Source: Ochrobactrum vermis
Lineage (GTDB): Bacteria > Pseudomonadota > Alphaproteobacteria > Rhizobiales > Rhizobiaceae
Reading direction: 5' to 3'
Assembly (NCBI RefSeq): GCF_002975205.1
Contig: NZ_PCOC01000002.1
Location: 1,255,001 to 1,319,000, forward strand
DNA length: 64,000 bases
Shown: piece by piece, positions 8,406-17,607 of the stretch
How the letters are laid out: every line of letters begins with the position of its first letter
How positions within the stretch are numbered: position 1 is the stretch's first letter
Position numbers and translations under genes: made by a program
Notes under the pieces: generated by a model
Seen by the model: only the letters and a program-made list of their open reading frames with translations
Told to the model about the DNA's origin: nothing
The model's database searches: none

Positions 8406-9581
8406 TTAATTGGCCTTCAGCAGTTCGCGCGCGATAATGAGTTTCTGCACTTCCGTTGCGCCCTCATAGATGCGAAGTGCGCGTATCTCGCGATAAAGCC
8501 GCTCGACGATTTCGCCGCTTTTCACACCGCGACCGCCAAACATCTGGACGGCCTTGTCGATGGTTTGCTGGGCGTTTTCCGTCGCAACCATCTTGGCCAT
8601 GGCGGCTTCCTTGGTGGTGTTCAGCTTCTGAACGTCGCGCCGCCATGCTGCGCGATAGGTCAGAAGTGCTGCGGCGTCGATATCGGTCGCCATGTCACCG
8701 AGCGTGGCTTGCGTCAGCTGCAAGTCGGCCAAAGCGCCGCCGAACATCGGACGCGACCGTGCATGGGACAGCGCCTCGCTGGCTGCACGGCGTGCAAAGC
8801 CAAGTGCTGCTGCCGCAACCGATGCGCGGAAAATATCAAGCGTGCGCATGGCGATCTTGAAGCCTTCGCCCGGCGCGCCGAGGCGACGCGAGGCCGGGAT
8901 GCGGCAATTGTCGAAGCGGATCGTGGCCAGCGGATGCGGCGCTATCACATCGATGCGTTCCGCAATGGAAAAGCCGGGATCGGTGGCGAAAACGACAAAA
9001 GCCGAAATGCCCCGCGTGCCGGGTGCTTCGCCGGTGCGGGCAAAGACGGTGTAGACATCGGCGATGCCGCCATTGGAAATCCAGGTCTTTTCACCGTCGA
9101 GCACATAATGGTCGCCATCGGCTCTGGCGGCGCAGCTCATCGCCGCCACATCGGACCCTGCCAGTTTTTCCGAAAGGGCAAAGGCCGAAATCCATTCGCC
9201 GCTTGCCACTTTCGGCAGCACGGCCTGCTTGAGTTCGTCCGATGCGGTGAGGCTGATCGCACCGGTGCCGAGGCCCTGCATGGCAAAGGCGAAGTCGGCC
9301 AGACCGTCATGATAGGCCAATGTCTCGCGGGCAATGCAAAGCTTGCGGGAATCGATGCCTTCGCCGCCGGTCAGGCTGACGGCTGCTTCCAGCAGCCCGG
9401 CTTGGCCCAGCGCTTTCACCAAAGCGCGGCAGGCATTGTCCGTGTCGCTGTGATCGACGCTAGCCAGCGCCGGACTTTTAGCAAAGGCATCGAGTTTTGC
9501 GGCCCAGTCGGCATGGGCTTTGTCAAAAAACGGCCAGTCGAGATGCTCCCGCGTGAGCGGCTTTGCTGCGGAACTATCCAT
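8406..9581 (-). CDS. Acyl-CoA dehydrogenase family protein
   Basis: A 391-residue flavoprotein of the acyl-CoA dehydrogenase fold. It carries [17 protein letters not shown], the WISNGG segment at the flavin site, and the C-terminal IYEGATEVQ motif whose Glu is the usual catalytic base. It should introduce a double bond into a CoA-thioester intermediate, passing electrons to an electron-transfer flavoprotein. Its place between the enoyl-CoA hydratase and RidA-like genes fits oxidation of an alicyclic or ring-opened acyl-CoA in anthranilate breakdown. The actual substrate is not visible. Gaps to neighbours are only 2 and 35 bp. Confidence 0.88.
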   Translation of the reverse strand: MDSSAAKPLTREHLDWPFFDKAHADWAAKLDAFAKSPALASVDHSDTDNACRALVKALGQAGLLEAAVSLTGGEGIDSRKLCIARETLAYHDGLADFAFAMQGLGTGAISLTASDELKQAVLPKVASGEWISAFALSEKLAGSDVAAMSCAARADGDHYVLDGEKTWISNGGIADVYTVFARTGEAPGTRGISAFVVFATDPGFSIAERIDVIAPHPLATIRFDNCRIPASRRLGAPGEGFKIAMRTLDIFRASVAAAALGFARRAASEALSHARSRPMFGGALADLQLTQATLGDMATDIDAAALLTYRAAWRRDVQKLNTTKEAAMAKMVATENAQQTIDKAVQMFGGRGVKSGEIVERLYREIRALRIYEGATEVQKLIIARELLKAN

Positions 9582-9583
9582 CG

Positions 9584-10435
9584 TCAGTTCCCCTCGAAAA
9601 CGGGCTTTTGCTTGGCGGCGAAAGCCTCGAAGGCGCGGCGGAAATCCTGCGTCGCCATGCAGATCGCCTGCGCTTGTGCTTCCGATTCCACCAGTTCTTC
9701 AATGCCCATTGCCCATTCCTGATTGAGCATGGTTTTGGTCATGCCATGCGCGAACCATGGACCGTCGGCAATATTGCGCGCCAGCGCCTCGGCCTTGCCA
9801 AGCAGGTCGCCCTGCGAATGCAGCGCGTTGAAGAAGCCCCAGCGCTCGCCTTCGTAGGCACTCATAAAGCGTCCGGTATAAAGCAGTTCCGACGCACGGC
9901 CCTGACCGATCAGTCGCGGGAGAATGCCGCATGCACCCATATCGGCGCCAGCAAGGCCGACACGGGTGAAGAGGAAGGCCGTCTTGGCTTCCGGCGTCGC
10001 GATGCGCAAATCCGATGCCATGGCCAGAATTGCGCCTGCGCCTGCGCAAATGCCATCAACGGCGGCAATGATCTGCTGCGGACATTTGCGCATGGCCTTG
10101 ACGACATCGCCGGTCATGCGCGTGAAAGCCAGAAGATCGGGCATCGCCATTTTGGTCAGCGGTTCGATGATCTCGAACACATCGCCGCCCGACGAGAAGT
10201 TTCCGCCAGCGCCGGTCAGCACGATGGTGCGCACGTCGGAGGCATAGACGAGATTGCGAAACAGATCGCGCAGCTCGGCATAGCTTTCAAATGTCAGCGG
10301 ATTTTTCCGGTCTGGGCGGTTCAGGGTCAGCGTGGCAACGCGACCATCTTCGCTTGTCTGCCATAGAAAATGCGTGGCCTGATAGTCCTTGAAAGGCTTC
10401 AGATTGCTCGCCATCGAAATCGTGCTGTCGTTCAT
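9584..10435 (-). CDS. Enoyl-CoA hydratase/isomerase family protein
   Basis: A 283-residue crotonase-fold enzyme. The oxyanion-hole segments [11 protein letters not shown] and [17 protein letters not shown] are clear, and [18 protein letters not shown] covers the usual acid/base region. The start at 10435 overlaps the stop of the SDR gene as ATGA, so I prefer it to a longer frame that begins at 10510. It would hydrate, isomerise or hydrolytically open a cyclic CoA ester; ring opening in aerobic CoA pathways is often done by this fold, which makes it a candidate for the ring-cleaving step. That assignment is inference from context. Confidence 0.88.
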   Translation of the reverse strand: MNDSTISMASNLKPFKDYQATHFLWQTSEDGRVATLTLNRPDRKNPLTFESYAELRDLFRNLVYASDVRTIVLTGAGGNFSSGGDVFEIIEPLTKMAMPDLLAFTRMTGDVVKAMRKCPQQIIAAVDGICAGAGAILAMASDLRIATPEAKTAFLFTRVGLAGADMGACGILPRLIGQGRASELLYTGRFMSAYEGERWGFFNALHSQGDLLGKAEALARNIADGPWFAHGMTKTMLNQEWAMGIEELVESEAQAQAICMATQDFRRAFEAFAAKQKPVFEGN

Positions 10436-11232
10436 CCTGCCATTACCTCCCCACCGGCGATTGCAATCGCCTGTCCAGTTATCGATTGCGCGCCGGGCGA
10501 TGTCAGCCACAGCACGGTTTCAGCCACTTCTTCCGGCTGTATCAGGCGTCCCTGCGGGTTCGCCTTGACGAATTCTGCCAGAACATCTTCCTCCGACCGC
10601 CCGGTTTTGGCGACAATGGCCGCAATAGAGCGGGAGATGATCGGCGTGTCGGTGAAACCGGGGCAAACGGCATTGACCGTCACGCCCTTGCGGGCGAGTT
10701 CCAGCGCCAGTGCGCGGGTCAGGCCCACGACCCCGTGCTTTGCCGCGCAATAGGCCGAAACATAAGCATAGCCGCTCAGGCCCGCCGTGGAGGCGATATT
10801 GACAATGCGCCCGCCCTTGCCGCCCGACTTGATGTCATCAAGGGTCGCCTGCGTCACATTGAAAACGCCGGTCAGATCTACATCGAGAACGCGGCTCCAC
10901 ATGTCGAGGCTGGTTTTCTCGAAAGGTGCGCTCGGTGCTTCCCCGGCATTGTTGATAAGAATGCTGACCGGCCCGAATGCGGCGCGCGCGCTGTCCAGCC
11001 CGGTTGCAATGGCTTCGCAGTTGGTCACATCGAAACCATCGGCGATAAAGCACCGTTGCCAGTCCAGAAGGGCGGCGGTTGCTTCCAGCGGTTCGCGGCG
11101 GCGGCCCGCCAGCGTCACATTGGCCCCGGCGCACGCAAGGCCAACGGCGATAGCGGCGCCGATGCCGCTACCGGCGCCGGTGACCAGCGCATGCTTGCCG
11201 GAAAGGGCAAGGCCAACAGCAGCATCGTTCAT
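10432..11232 (-). CDS. SDR-family dehydrogenase
   Basis: A 266-residue short-chain dehydrogenase/reductase with the NAD(P)-binding TGAGSGIG motif, the NNAGEAP segment, catalytic Ser in [10 protein letters not shown] and the YxxxK motif (YCAAKHG), and the PG motif of the C-terminal region. It should interconvert a hydroxyl and a keto group on a CoA-bound intermediate. It is the second gene of the operon, 27 bp after the monooxygenase/reductase gene, and has GGGGAG as its ribosome-binding site. A role on the 5-oxo or 5-hydroxy group formed by the preceding enzyme is plausible but unproven. Confidence 0.88.
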   Translation of the reverse strand: MNDAAVGLALSGKHALVTGAGSGIGAAIAVGLACAGANVTLAGRRREPLEATAALLDWQRCFIADGFDVTNCEAIATGLDSARAAFGPVSILINNAGEAPSAPFEKTSLDMWSRVLDVDLTGVFNVTQATLDDIKSGGKGGRIVNIASTAGLSGYAYVSAYCAAKHGVVGLTRALALELARKGVTVNAVCPGFTDTPIISRSIAAIVAKTGRSEEDVLAEFVKANPQGRLIQPEEVAETVLWLTSPGAQSITGQAIAIAGGEVMAG

Positions 11233-11259
11233 CGCAATCTCCCCGTTATCTCACCGGCT

Positions 11260-13584
11260 CTATTTCGCGCCTTGCGGCGCAGCGGCGGCGCGGGCGAGAT
11301 TGGCTTCATACTGATACTTGGCGGAGCGATATTGCTTCGGCCACGCGATGGAATTAATGCCAATTTTTGCCGCCTCATGCAGCGCCCAGGACGGATCGGC
11401 CAGATGCGGACGGGCCACGGCGCAGAGATCGGCGCGCCCAGCCGCAATGATCGAATTGGCATGATCGGCTTCCGAAATCGCGCCGACGGCAATCGTCGGA
11501 ATGTGGATTTCGTTGCGGATCTTGTCGGAGAACGGGGTTTGGAACAGACGGCCATAAACCGGCTTTTCTTCCTTCCAGACCTGACCCGACGAACAGTCGA
11601 TCAGATCGGCGCCTGCGGCTTTGAACATGTCTGCAAAAATGGCGGCATCTTCCGGCGTGTTGCCGCCTTCAAACCAGTCGTGACAGGAAAGGCGAACCGA
11701 GATCGGCTTATCCTGCGGCCAGACTTCGCGGACTGCATGAAAGACTTCCAGCGGATAGCGCGCACGGTTTTCGTAGCTGCCGCCATATTCGTCCTCGCGC
11801 CGGTTGGTGAGCGGCGAGAGGAAGCTCGACAGAAGATAGCCATGCGCACAGTGCAGTTCCAGCCAATCGACGCCCGCTTCTGCAGCGCGTTTGGTGGCAG
11901 TGACAAAATCCGCTTTCACCCGGTCCATGTCGGCGCGGTCCATCGCCTTCGGCGTCTGGCTGTGCTTGAGATAGGGCAGGGCGGAAGCAGACAGAAGCGG
12001 CCATGAACCCTCTTCCAGCGGCTGGTCGATCCCTTCCCATGCAAGCTTGGTTGCGCCCTTGCGCCCGGCATGGCCGATCTGCATGGCAACCTTGGCATTG
12101 CTGTTGCCGTGGACGAAATCGACGACGCGCTTCCAGCCTTCGGCCTGCGCATCGTTCCAGATGCCGAGACAGCCAGGGGTAATCCGTGCATCGGGGGACA
12201 CGCAGGTCATTTCGGCAAAGACCAGTCCCGCGCCGCCCATGGCGCGGCTGCCGAGATGCACCATATGGAAATCGTCGATCAGGCCGTCGGTCGCGGAATA
12301 CATGGCCATTGGCGAAACGACGATGCGGTTTGGCAACGTCACGCCGCGCAGCGTATAGGGCGTGAACATTGGCGGCAGGCAACGCTCGTCTTCCGTCACG
12401 TTCAGCCCCTGCTTGCGGGCGAACCAGCGCTCATAACCTTCCAGCCAGTTCTTGTCGCGCAGGCGCAGATTTTCGTGGCTGATGCGCTGCGAACGCGTGA
12501 GCATGGAATACATGAACTGTTCCGGCTCCAGCGTGTCGGCATAACGTTGGCCTACGACCTCGAACCATTCCATGGCGTTGCGCGCAGCGTTCTGGATGCG
12601 AGCAACATCGACCCGGCGGATTTCCTCATAGGCATGCAGGACTTCAGGAATGCCTTCCTTGCCGTGGCCGAGCTTCTGGAACTGGTTGGCCAGTTCAATC
12701 GCGTCGTCGATGGCGAGTTTGGTGCCCGAGCCGATGGCGAAATGCGCGGTATGGGCGGCGTCACCCATCAACACCACATGGGAATTGCCGTTGAAGTGGC
12801 TCCATTTTCCGCAAATCAGACGGCTGAAGTTCAGCCAGGCGGACCCGCGCATATGGCGCGCATTGGTCATGAGCGGCACGCCTTCCAGCGTTTCCGCAAA
12901 GAGCTTCTCGCAGAAATCGATAGATGCCGTCTGGTCCATCTGGTCCAGACCATGCGCCTGATACGCTTCCTCAGTGGTTTCGATGATGAAGGTCGAGGTC
13001 TTGTCGTCGAATTTGTAGATATGCGCCTGGAACCAGCCGTGATCAGTCTTGCGGAAGTCGAAGGTAAAGGCGTCGAACAGCTTTTCCGTGCCGAGCCAGA
13101 TATAGCGATTGGGCCGGACGATCATATCGGGCTCGAACACGTCCTCATAGCGATTGCGAATACGGGAGTTCAGGCCGTCCGAAGCGATGATGAGATCGGC
13201 GTCCGGGAAATCGAGATCGCTTTCCACGTCGGTTTCAAACTGAAGCTTCACGCCGAGCGCTTCGCAGCGCAGCTGAAGAATGTTGAGCAGACGCTTGCGC
13301 CCGATGCCGACGAAGCCGTGGCCGCTGGTGCGCTGGCGCGTGCCCTTGAACAGCACCTCGATATCGTCCCAGTGATTGAAGGCGTCCTGAATTTCAGCCG
13401 CACTTTCCGGGTCCCAGACTTTCATCGATTCCATGGTCGCGTCGGAAAACACCACGCCCCAGCCGAAGGTGTCGTAAGGGCGGTTCCGCTCCACGACCGT
13501 AATGTCATGTTCTGGATGAAGTTTTTTCATCAGAAGGCCGAAATAAAGGCCAGCCGGACCTCCTCCAATACACACGATACGCAT
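11260..13584 (-). CDS. abmA: 2-aminobenzoyl-CoA monooxygenase/reductase-type bifunctional flavoprotein
   Basis: A 774-residue fusion. The N-terminal half (about residues 1-390) is an aromatic-ring FAD monooxygenase with [10 protein letters not shown] at residues 7-16 and [16 protein letters not shown] for the second FAD site. The C-terminal half (from about residue 400, MFTPYTLRG) is an old-yellow-enzyme-type flavin reductase with [11 protein letters not shown] and [14 protein letters not shown]. This architecture is that of 2-aminobenzoyl-CoA monooxygenase/reductase of Azoarcus evansii and of salicylyl-CoA 5-hydroxylase. The 2-aminobenzoate-CoA ligase gene in the window favours anthraniloyl-CoA, which would be hydroxylated and then reduced to a non-aromatic oxo-cyclohexene-CoA. 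First gene of the operon; ribosome-binding site AAAGGGAA. Confidence 0.9.
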   Translation of the reverse strand: MRIVCIGGGPAGLYFGLLMKKLHPEHDITVVERNRPYDTFGWGVVFSDATMESMKVWDPESAAEIQDAFNHWDDIEVLFKGTRQRTSGHGFVGIGRKRLLNILQLRCEALGVKLQFETDVESDLDFPDADLIIASDGLNSRIRNRYEDVFEPDMIVRPNRYIWLGTEKLFDAFTFDFRKTDHGWFQAHIYKFDDKTSTFIIETTEEAYQAHGLDQMDQTASIDFCEKLFAETLEGVPLMTNARHMRGSAWLNFSRLICGKWSHFNGNSHVVLMGDAAHTAHFAIGSGTKLAIDDAIELANQFQKLGHGKEGIPEVLHAYEEIRRVDVARIQNAARNAMEWFEVVGQRYADTLEPEQFMYSMLTRSQRISHENLRLRDKNWLEGYERWFARKQGLNVTEDERCLPPMFTPYTLRGVTLPNRIVVSPMAMYSATDGLIDDFHMVHLGSRAMGGAGLVFAEMTCVSPDARITPGCLGIWNDAQAEGWKRVVDFVHGNSNAKVAMQIGHAGRKGATKLAWEGIDQPLEEGSWPLLSASALPYLKHSQTPKAMDRADMDRVKADFVTATKRAAEAGVDWLELHCAHGYLLSSFLSPLTNRREDEYGGSYENRARYPLEVFHAVREVWPQDKPISVRLSCHDWFEGGNTPEDAAIFADMFKAAGADLIDCSSGQVWKEEKPVYGRLFQTPFSDKIRNEIHIPTIAVGAISEADHANSIIAAGRADLCAVARPHLADPSWALHEAAKIGINSIAWPKQYRSAKYQYEANLARAAAAPQGAK

Positions 13585-13626
13585 GTTGAGTTCCCTTTCC
13601 GATATGCTGCCGAACGGCGCCGGTTA

Positions 13627-13650
13627 ATTATTTTAAGCTTAAAATATAAT
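13627..13650. promoter_or_regulatory. Palindromic operator candidate before the anthranilate-CoA operon
   Basis: TTTTAAGCTTAAAA (13631-13644) is a perfect 14-bp palindrome inside a longer near-palindrome, 47-60 bp upstream of the monooxygenase/reductase start. A 21-bp stretch here matches 18 of 21 bases by eye with the site at 34887-34907 before the AraC regulator. It is a good candidate for the binding site of the pathway regulator. Confidence 0.45.
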
Positions 13651-13773
13651 TGGGAGTTTCGGTACGTCAAGCAAAAAAATCAGCTTATTTTTCATGCTGT
13701 TTGGGAAGAGGGCAGCATGGCGTCAAACTGATATATGCAAATGCAATAATTATAATCCGGCCAAAAACCACTA

Positions 13774-13803
13774 TTGACACAGTTTAGAATTGGAAAATAT
13801 GCT
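13774..13803 (+). promoter_or_regulatory. Sigma-70-type promoter for the ior operon
   Basis: TTGACA (13774-13779) and TATGCT (13798-13803) are separated by 18 bp, 47 bp before the iorA start. ATGCAAATG occurs at 13735-13743 and again at 13805-13813, each followed by an AT-rich stretch ending in TCCGG, so two related sites flank the promoter. This suggests regulator binding. Confidence 0.5.
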
Positions 13804-13849
13804 GATGCAAATGAATTGATATTCCGGAGAACGGAAAAGGGGAATTGTC

Positions 13850-16003
13850 ATGGCGGAGCGCTCATTCGCCCGCGAGGTCGAGGATCTGAAGCTCGGCGAA
13901 GGCGATATTTTCAGTGGCGAGGGCATTCTGGCCATCACCAAGGCGCTGTTGCAGTCAGGCGTGTCCTATGTCGGCGGCTATCAGGGCTCGCCGATTTCGC
14001 ATCTTATGGACGTTCTCGCAGATGCGAAGGACGTGATGGAAGATCTCGGCGTCCATTTCGAATCGTCCGCATCGGAAGCTGCGGCTGCGGCGATGCTTTC
14101 CGCCTCTGTAATGTATCCGGTGCGCGGCGCGGTGACGTGGAAATCGACGGCTGGCACCAATGTCGCCTCCGACGCCCTGTCCAACCTTGCCTCTGGCGGC
14201 GTGACCGGCGGCGCGCTGGTCATCATCGGCGAGGATTATGGCGAAGGTTCCTCCATCATGCAGGAGCGCAGCCACGCCTATGCGATGAAATCGCAAATGT
14301 GGCTTTTAACGCCACGGCCCAACCTGCCTTCGATCGTGGAAGCCGTTGAAAAAGGCTTCGAACTGTCGGAAGCCTCCAACACGCCGGTCATGTTGCAGGT
14401 GGGCATTCGCAGCTGCCATGTGCATGGTCAGTTTGTTGCGAAGGATAACAAGCGGCCTGCCCACACGCTGGCCGATGCGCTGGAAAATCCGAGGCGCGAC
14501 GTCAATCGCATCGTTCTGCCGCCCGCATCTTTCCTGCACGAGAAGGAAAAGCTCGAAAAGCGCTGGCCCGCAGCCGTCGAGTTCGTCAAAGCCAATCGTC
14601 TCAATGAATATTTCGGTCCCGAAGAGGGCGATGTCGGCATCATCCTGCAAGGCGGGCTTTACAACAGCGCCATGCGGGCCTTGCAGCAAATGGGGCTGGC
14701 CGATGTTTACGGCGAAAGCCGCGTTCCGCTCTATGTGATGAATGTCGCCTATCCGATGATAGACGACGAGGTCATCGACTTCGTTGCCCGCAAGAAAGCT
14801 GTGGTGATGCTGGAGGAGGGTGCGCCTGAATATATCGAGCAGGCGCTGCATACGCTGCTGCGCCGCCGCGATATCCAGACAAAACTTTCCGGCAAGGATG
14901 TGCTGCCGCTGGGCGGCGAATACACGACACCTGTGCTTTTGAAGGGCCTGACGGCATTTTTCGATGCATACGCGCCGCAATTGCTCGGCAACCGTCCGCC
15001 GCTGCCCGATCCGTCGCCGGTTCTGGCCGATGCGCGCGTCAAGGCGCTGGCCGAAGTGGTGCCGCCGCGCCCCGCCGGTTTCTGCACCGGTTGCCCGGAG
15101 CGCCCGATCTTCGCCGCCATGAAGCTGGTGGAAAAGGAGCTGGGTGAGCATCACGTGTCTGCCGATATCGGCTGCCATCTCTTTTCCATTCTGCCGCCGT
15201 TCAATCTTGGCGGAACCACCATGGGCTACGGTCTTGGTCCGGCTTCGGCTTCCGCTTTCAACGTGCCTGCGGGCAAGCGCTCCATTTCGGTGATGGGCGA
15301 TGGCGGATTCTGGCACAACGGTCTTGCCACTTCGGTCGGTAATGCCGTCTTCAACAAGCAGGATGGCGTCATCCTCGTGGTCGATAATTACTATTCGTCG
15401 GCGACGGGCGGTCAGGATGTGATGTCCTCCAGGGCGATCAATCCGCGCCGCAAGACCAACAATTCCATCGTCGATGCGGTCAAGGGAATTGGTGCAGGCT
15501 GGGTTCGCCAGATCGACCACACCTATGACGTTGCCAAGATGCGCGACACGCTGAAGGAAGCGCTGACGACGGAAGAAAAAGGCCCAAAGATCATCGTGGC
15601 GTCGTCGGAATGCATGCTCAACAAGCAGCGCCGCGTGAAGCCACAATTCGCCAAGGCCGTCAAGGACGGCAAGCGGATGGTCAAGCAGCGTTTCGGCGTC
15701 GATGAAGATGTGTGCACCGGCGATCACGCCTGTATCCGCCTGTCGGGTTGCCCGTCGCTTTCGGTGAAGCATACCGACGATCCGCTGAAGGACGATCCGG
15801 TCGCGGCCATCGACAATTCCTGCGTTGGTTGCGGCAATTGCGGCGAGGTCTCGGAAGCGGCGGTTCTGTGCCCGTCCTTCTATCGCGCCGATGTCATCCA
15901 CAACCCGACGGGTTGGGACAAGTTCATGCATCGCCTGCGCTCCGGCGTCATTGGCTGGCTGCAAAAGCGCCGCCGCGCGTCGCGCATCGTCTTTGCGGAT
16001 TGA
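13850..16003 (+). CDS. iorA: Indolepyruvate ferredoxin oxidoreductase, alpha-type subunit
   Basis: A 717-residue thiamine-diphosphate enzyme subunit. The N-terminal pyrimidine-binding domain starts with GDIFSGEGILAITKAL and YQGSPISHLMDVLAD. The thiamine-binding domain has GDGGFWHNGLATSVGN and NYYSSATGGQD (about residues 485-525). A C-terminal ferredoxin domain has CVGCGNC plus a second, less regular cysteine set. The family oxidatively decarboxylates aryl-pyruvates such as indolepyruvate to the aryl-acetyl-CoA, reducing ferredoxin. It is divergent from the anthranilate-CoA operon across a 265-bp regulatory gap and paired with iorB. A link with the aminotransferase at the window start (tryptophan to indolepyruvate) is inference. 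Confidence 0.85.
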   Translation: MAERSFAREVEDLKLGEGDIFSGEGILAITKALLQSGVSYVGGYQGSPISHLMDVLADAKDVMEDLGVHFESSASEAAAAAMLSASVMYPVRGAVTWKSTAGTNVASDALSNLASGGVTGGALVIIGEDYGEGSSIMQERSHAYAMKSQMWLLTPRPNLPSIVEAVEKGFELSEASNTPVMLQVGIRSCHVHGQFVAKDNKRPAHTLADALENPRRDVNRIVLPPASFLHEKEKLEKRWPAAVEFVKANRLNEYFGPEEGDVGIILQGGLYNSAMRALQQMGLADVYGESRVPLYVMNVAYPMIDDEVIDFVARKKAVVMLEEGAPEYIEQALHTLLRRRDIQTKLSGKDVLPLGGEYTTPVLLKGLTAFFDAYAPQLLGNRPPLPDPSPVLADARVKALAEVVPPRPAGFCTGCPERPIFAAMKLVEKELGEHHVSADIGCHLFSILPPFNLGGTTMGYGLGPASASAFNVPAGKRSISVMGDGGFWHNGLATSVGNAVFNKQDGVILVVDNYYSSATGGQDVMSSRAINPRRKTNNSIVDAVKGIGAGWVRQIDHTYDVAKMRDTLKEALTTEEKGPKIIVASSECMLNKQRRVKPQFAKAVKDGKRMVKQRFGVDEDVCTGDHACIRLSGCPSLSVKHTDDPLKDDPVAAIDNSCVGCGNCGEVSEAAVLCPSFYRADVIHNPTGWDKFMHRLRSGVIGWLQKRRRASRIVFAD

Positions 16004-16013
16004 GGAACAGGCT

Positions 16014-17564
16014 ATGTCTACACTGAATGCATCGCCGTCCGCTCTTCTTTCGCAGGACAAGCCGCTGTCGATGGCCATCCTCGCCATGGGTGGTCAGGGC
16101 GGCGGGGTTCTGGCCGACTGGGTTGTGGCGCTGGCGGAAGCCAACGGCTTTGTCGCGCAGACAACCTCCGTGCCCGGCGTGGCGCAGAGAACAGGCGCTA
16201 CGATCTATTATCTGGAGCTGTTGCGACCACGCGAAGGTGCGCATCCGATCCTGTCACTGATGCCCACACCGGGCGATGTCGATATCGTCATTGCGGCGGA
16301 ATTGATGGAAGCGGGGCGCTCGGTGCTGCGCGGTCTCGTGACACCCGACAAAACCTTGCTCATCACCTCCACCCATCGCTCCTTTGCCGTGGGCGAAAAG
16401 GAAAAGCCGGGCGACGGCATCGGTAATCCGGTGGTCGTCGAGGACGCGACAGCCTTTGCCGCGCGCAAGACCATTGCCTTTGACATGGAAGCGCTGGCAA
16501 CGAAAAGCGGCAGCGTGGTCTCCTCGGCCTTGTTCGGCGCGCTTGCGGCTTCCGGTGCTTTGCCGTTCGACAAGGCGGCTTTCGAAGCAACCATCAAGTC
16601 TGGCGGCAAAGGCATTGAGGCAAGTCTGAGAGCTTTTGAAGCTGCCTATCAGCGCGCACTTGGTGGCGCGAATGACAAGCTGGCGGCAACGCCTGCAAAG
16701 CGGCTCGACCCTCTGCCCGAACGGTCCGATCATCCCGCGCTGGATGGGCTTATCAAGCGCATTCGCAGCGAGTTTCCCGGTGAGTGCCATCCGATGCTCT
16801 TTGCGGGCATCAAGAAACTGACCGAGTTTCAGGACCCGGCCTATGCGGATGAATATCTGATCCGTTGCGCCGCCTTGCTCAAGGCTGATCGCGATAATGG
16901 CGGTGCGGCGCATGGTTTTGCCTTCACCGAACAGGCGGCAAAATATGTTGCTGTCGCCATGGCCTATGACGATGTGGTCCGGGTGGCCGATATCAAGGTG
17001 CGCGGCTCGCGGTTCGAGCGGGTGCGCAAGGAAATCGGCCTCAAGAAGGACCAGATCGCCTATACGACCGAATATATGCATCCGCGCATGGAAGAAGTGT
17101 GCGGCACCTTGCCGAAAGGCATCGGCGCATGGATCGAAAATCGCCCAAAGCTCTTTGCGTGGCTCGACAAGCGTGTCAGCAAGGGGCGCCGGGTGAATAC
17201 GGGAACGCTGTTCTGGTTCACCGGTCTTTATGTCGTTTCGGGGTTGCGTCGTTTCCGGCGCGGTAGCTTGCGCCATCAGCGCGAGGTTGAACACCGTGAA
17301 GCCTGGCTGGCACAGGCGCTGACCGTCTTACCGCAGAACTATGATCTTGCGGTTGAGGTTCTTGGTTGCCGCCGTCTGGTCAAGGGCTACTCCGATACGC
17401 ATTCGCGTGGCCTGTCGAAATTCGACCGCGTCATGTCGGCCTTGCCAGTTCTAAGCGAGCGGGACGACGGCGCGGCATGGCTGCGGCGTCTGCGACAAGC
17501 GGCTTTGCTGGACGAACAGGGCATCGCGCTTGATGGCGCGCTGAAGACAATCGCGACGCTCTGA
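16014..17564 (+). CDS. iorB: Indolepyruvate ferredoxin oxidoreductase, beta-type subunit with C-terminal extension
   Basis: A 516-residue protein. The first 190 residues are the gamma-type catalytic domain of 2-oxoacid:ferredoxin oxidoreductases (AILAMGGQGGGVLADW, TTSVPGVAQRTGATIYYLEL). The remaining 320 residues form the extra domain (DUF6537-like) found in aerobic IorB proteins, which is much longer than the roughly 200-residue archaeal subunit. The ATG at 16014 lies 10 bp after iorA; a longer frame that starts inside iorA was not used. It forms the complex with IorA. Why an aerobic aromatic cluster uses a ferredoxin-linked enzyme is open; it may also supply reduced ferredoxin. Confidence 0.84.
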   Translation: MSTLNASPSALLSQDKPLSMAILAMGGQGGGVLADWVVALAEANGFVAQTTSVPGVAQRTGATIYYLELLRPREGAHPILSLMPTPGDVDIVIAAELMEAGRSVLRGLVTPDKTLLITSTHRSFAVGEKEKPGDGIGNPVVVEDATAFAARKTIAFDMEALATKSGSVVSSALFGALAASGALPFDKAAFEATIKSGGKGIEASLRAFEAAYQRALGGANDKLAATPAKRLDPLPERSDHPALDGLIKRIRSEFPGECHPMLFAGIKKLTEFQDPAYADEYLIRCAALLKADRDNGGAAHGFAFTEQAAKYVAVAMAYDDVVRVADIKVRGSRFERVRKEIGLKKDQIAYTTEYMHPRMEEVCGTLPKGIGAWIENRPKLFAWLDKRVSKGRRVNTGTLFWFTGLYVVSGLRRFRRGSLRHQREVEHREAWLAQALTVLPQNYDLAVEVLGCRRLVKGYSDTHSRGLSKFDRVMSALPVLSERDDGAAWLRRLRQAALLDEQGIALDGALKTIATL

Positions 17565-17607
17565 CAAAGAGCGCACCTCGCCAATTCAAAATAAAAAGGG
17601 GAAAGCT

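Noticed and set aside
11260..13584. Salicylyl-CoA 5-hydroxylase as the name of the bifunctional flavoprotein
   Set aside because: Same architecture, but the window has a 2-aminobenzoate-type CoA ligase, a RidA protein and beta-oxidation genes, and no gentisyl-CoA thioesterase or gentisate dioxygenase.
12070..13731. 553-codon open frame on the plus strand
   Set aside because: It is antisense to the monooxygenase/reductase gene, whose domains and motifs are clear; long antisense frames are common in this GC-rich DNA and the translation has no recognisable domain.
14306..16087. 593-codon open frame on the minus strand
   Set aside because: Antisense to iorA, which carries all family motifs; no ribosome-binding site or domain supports it.
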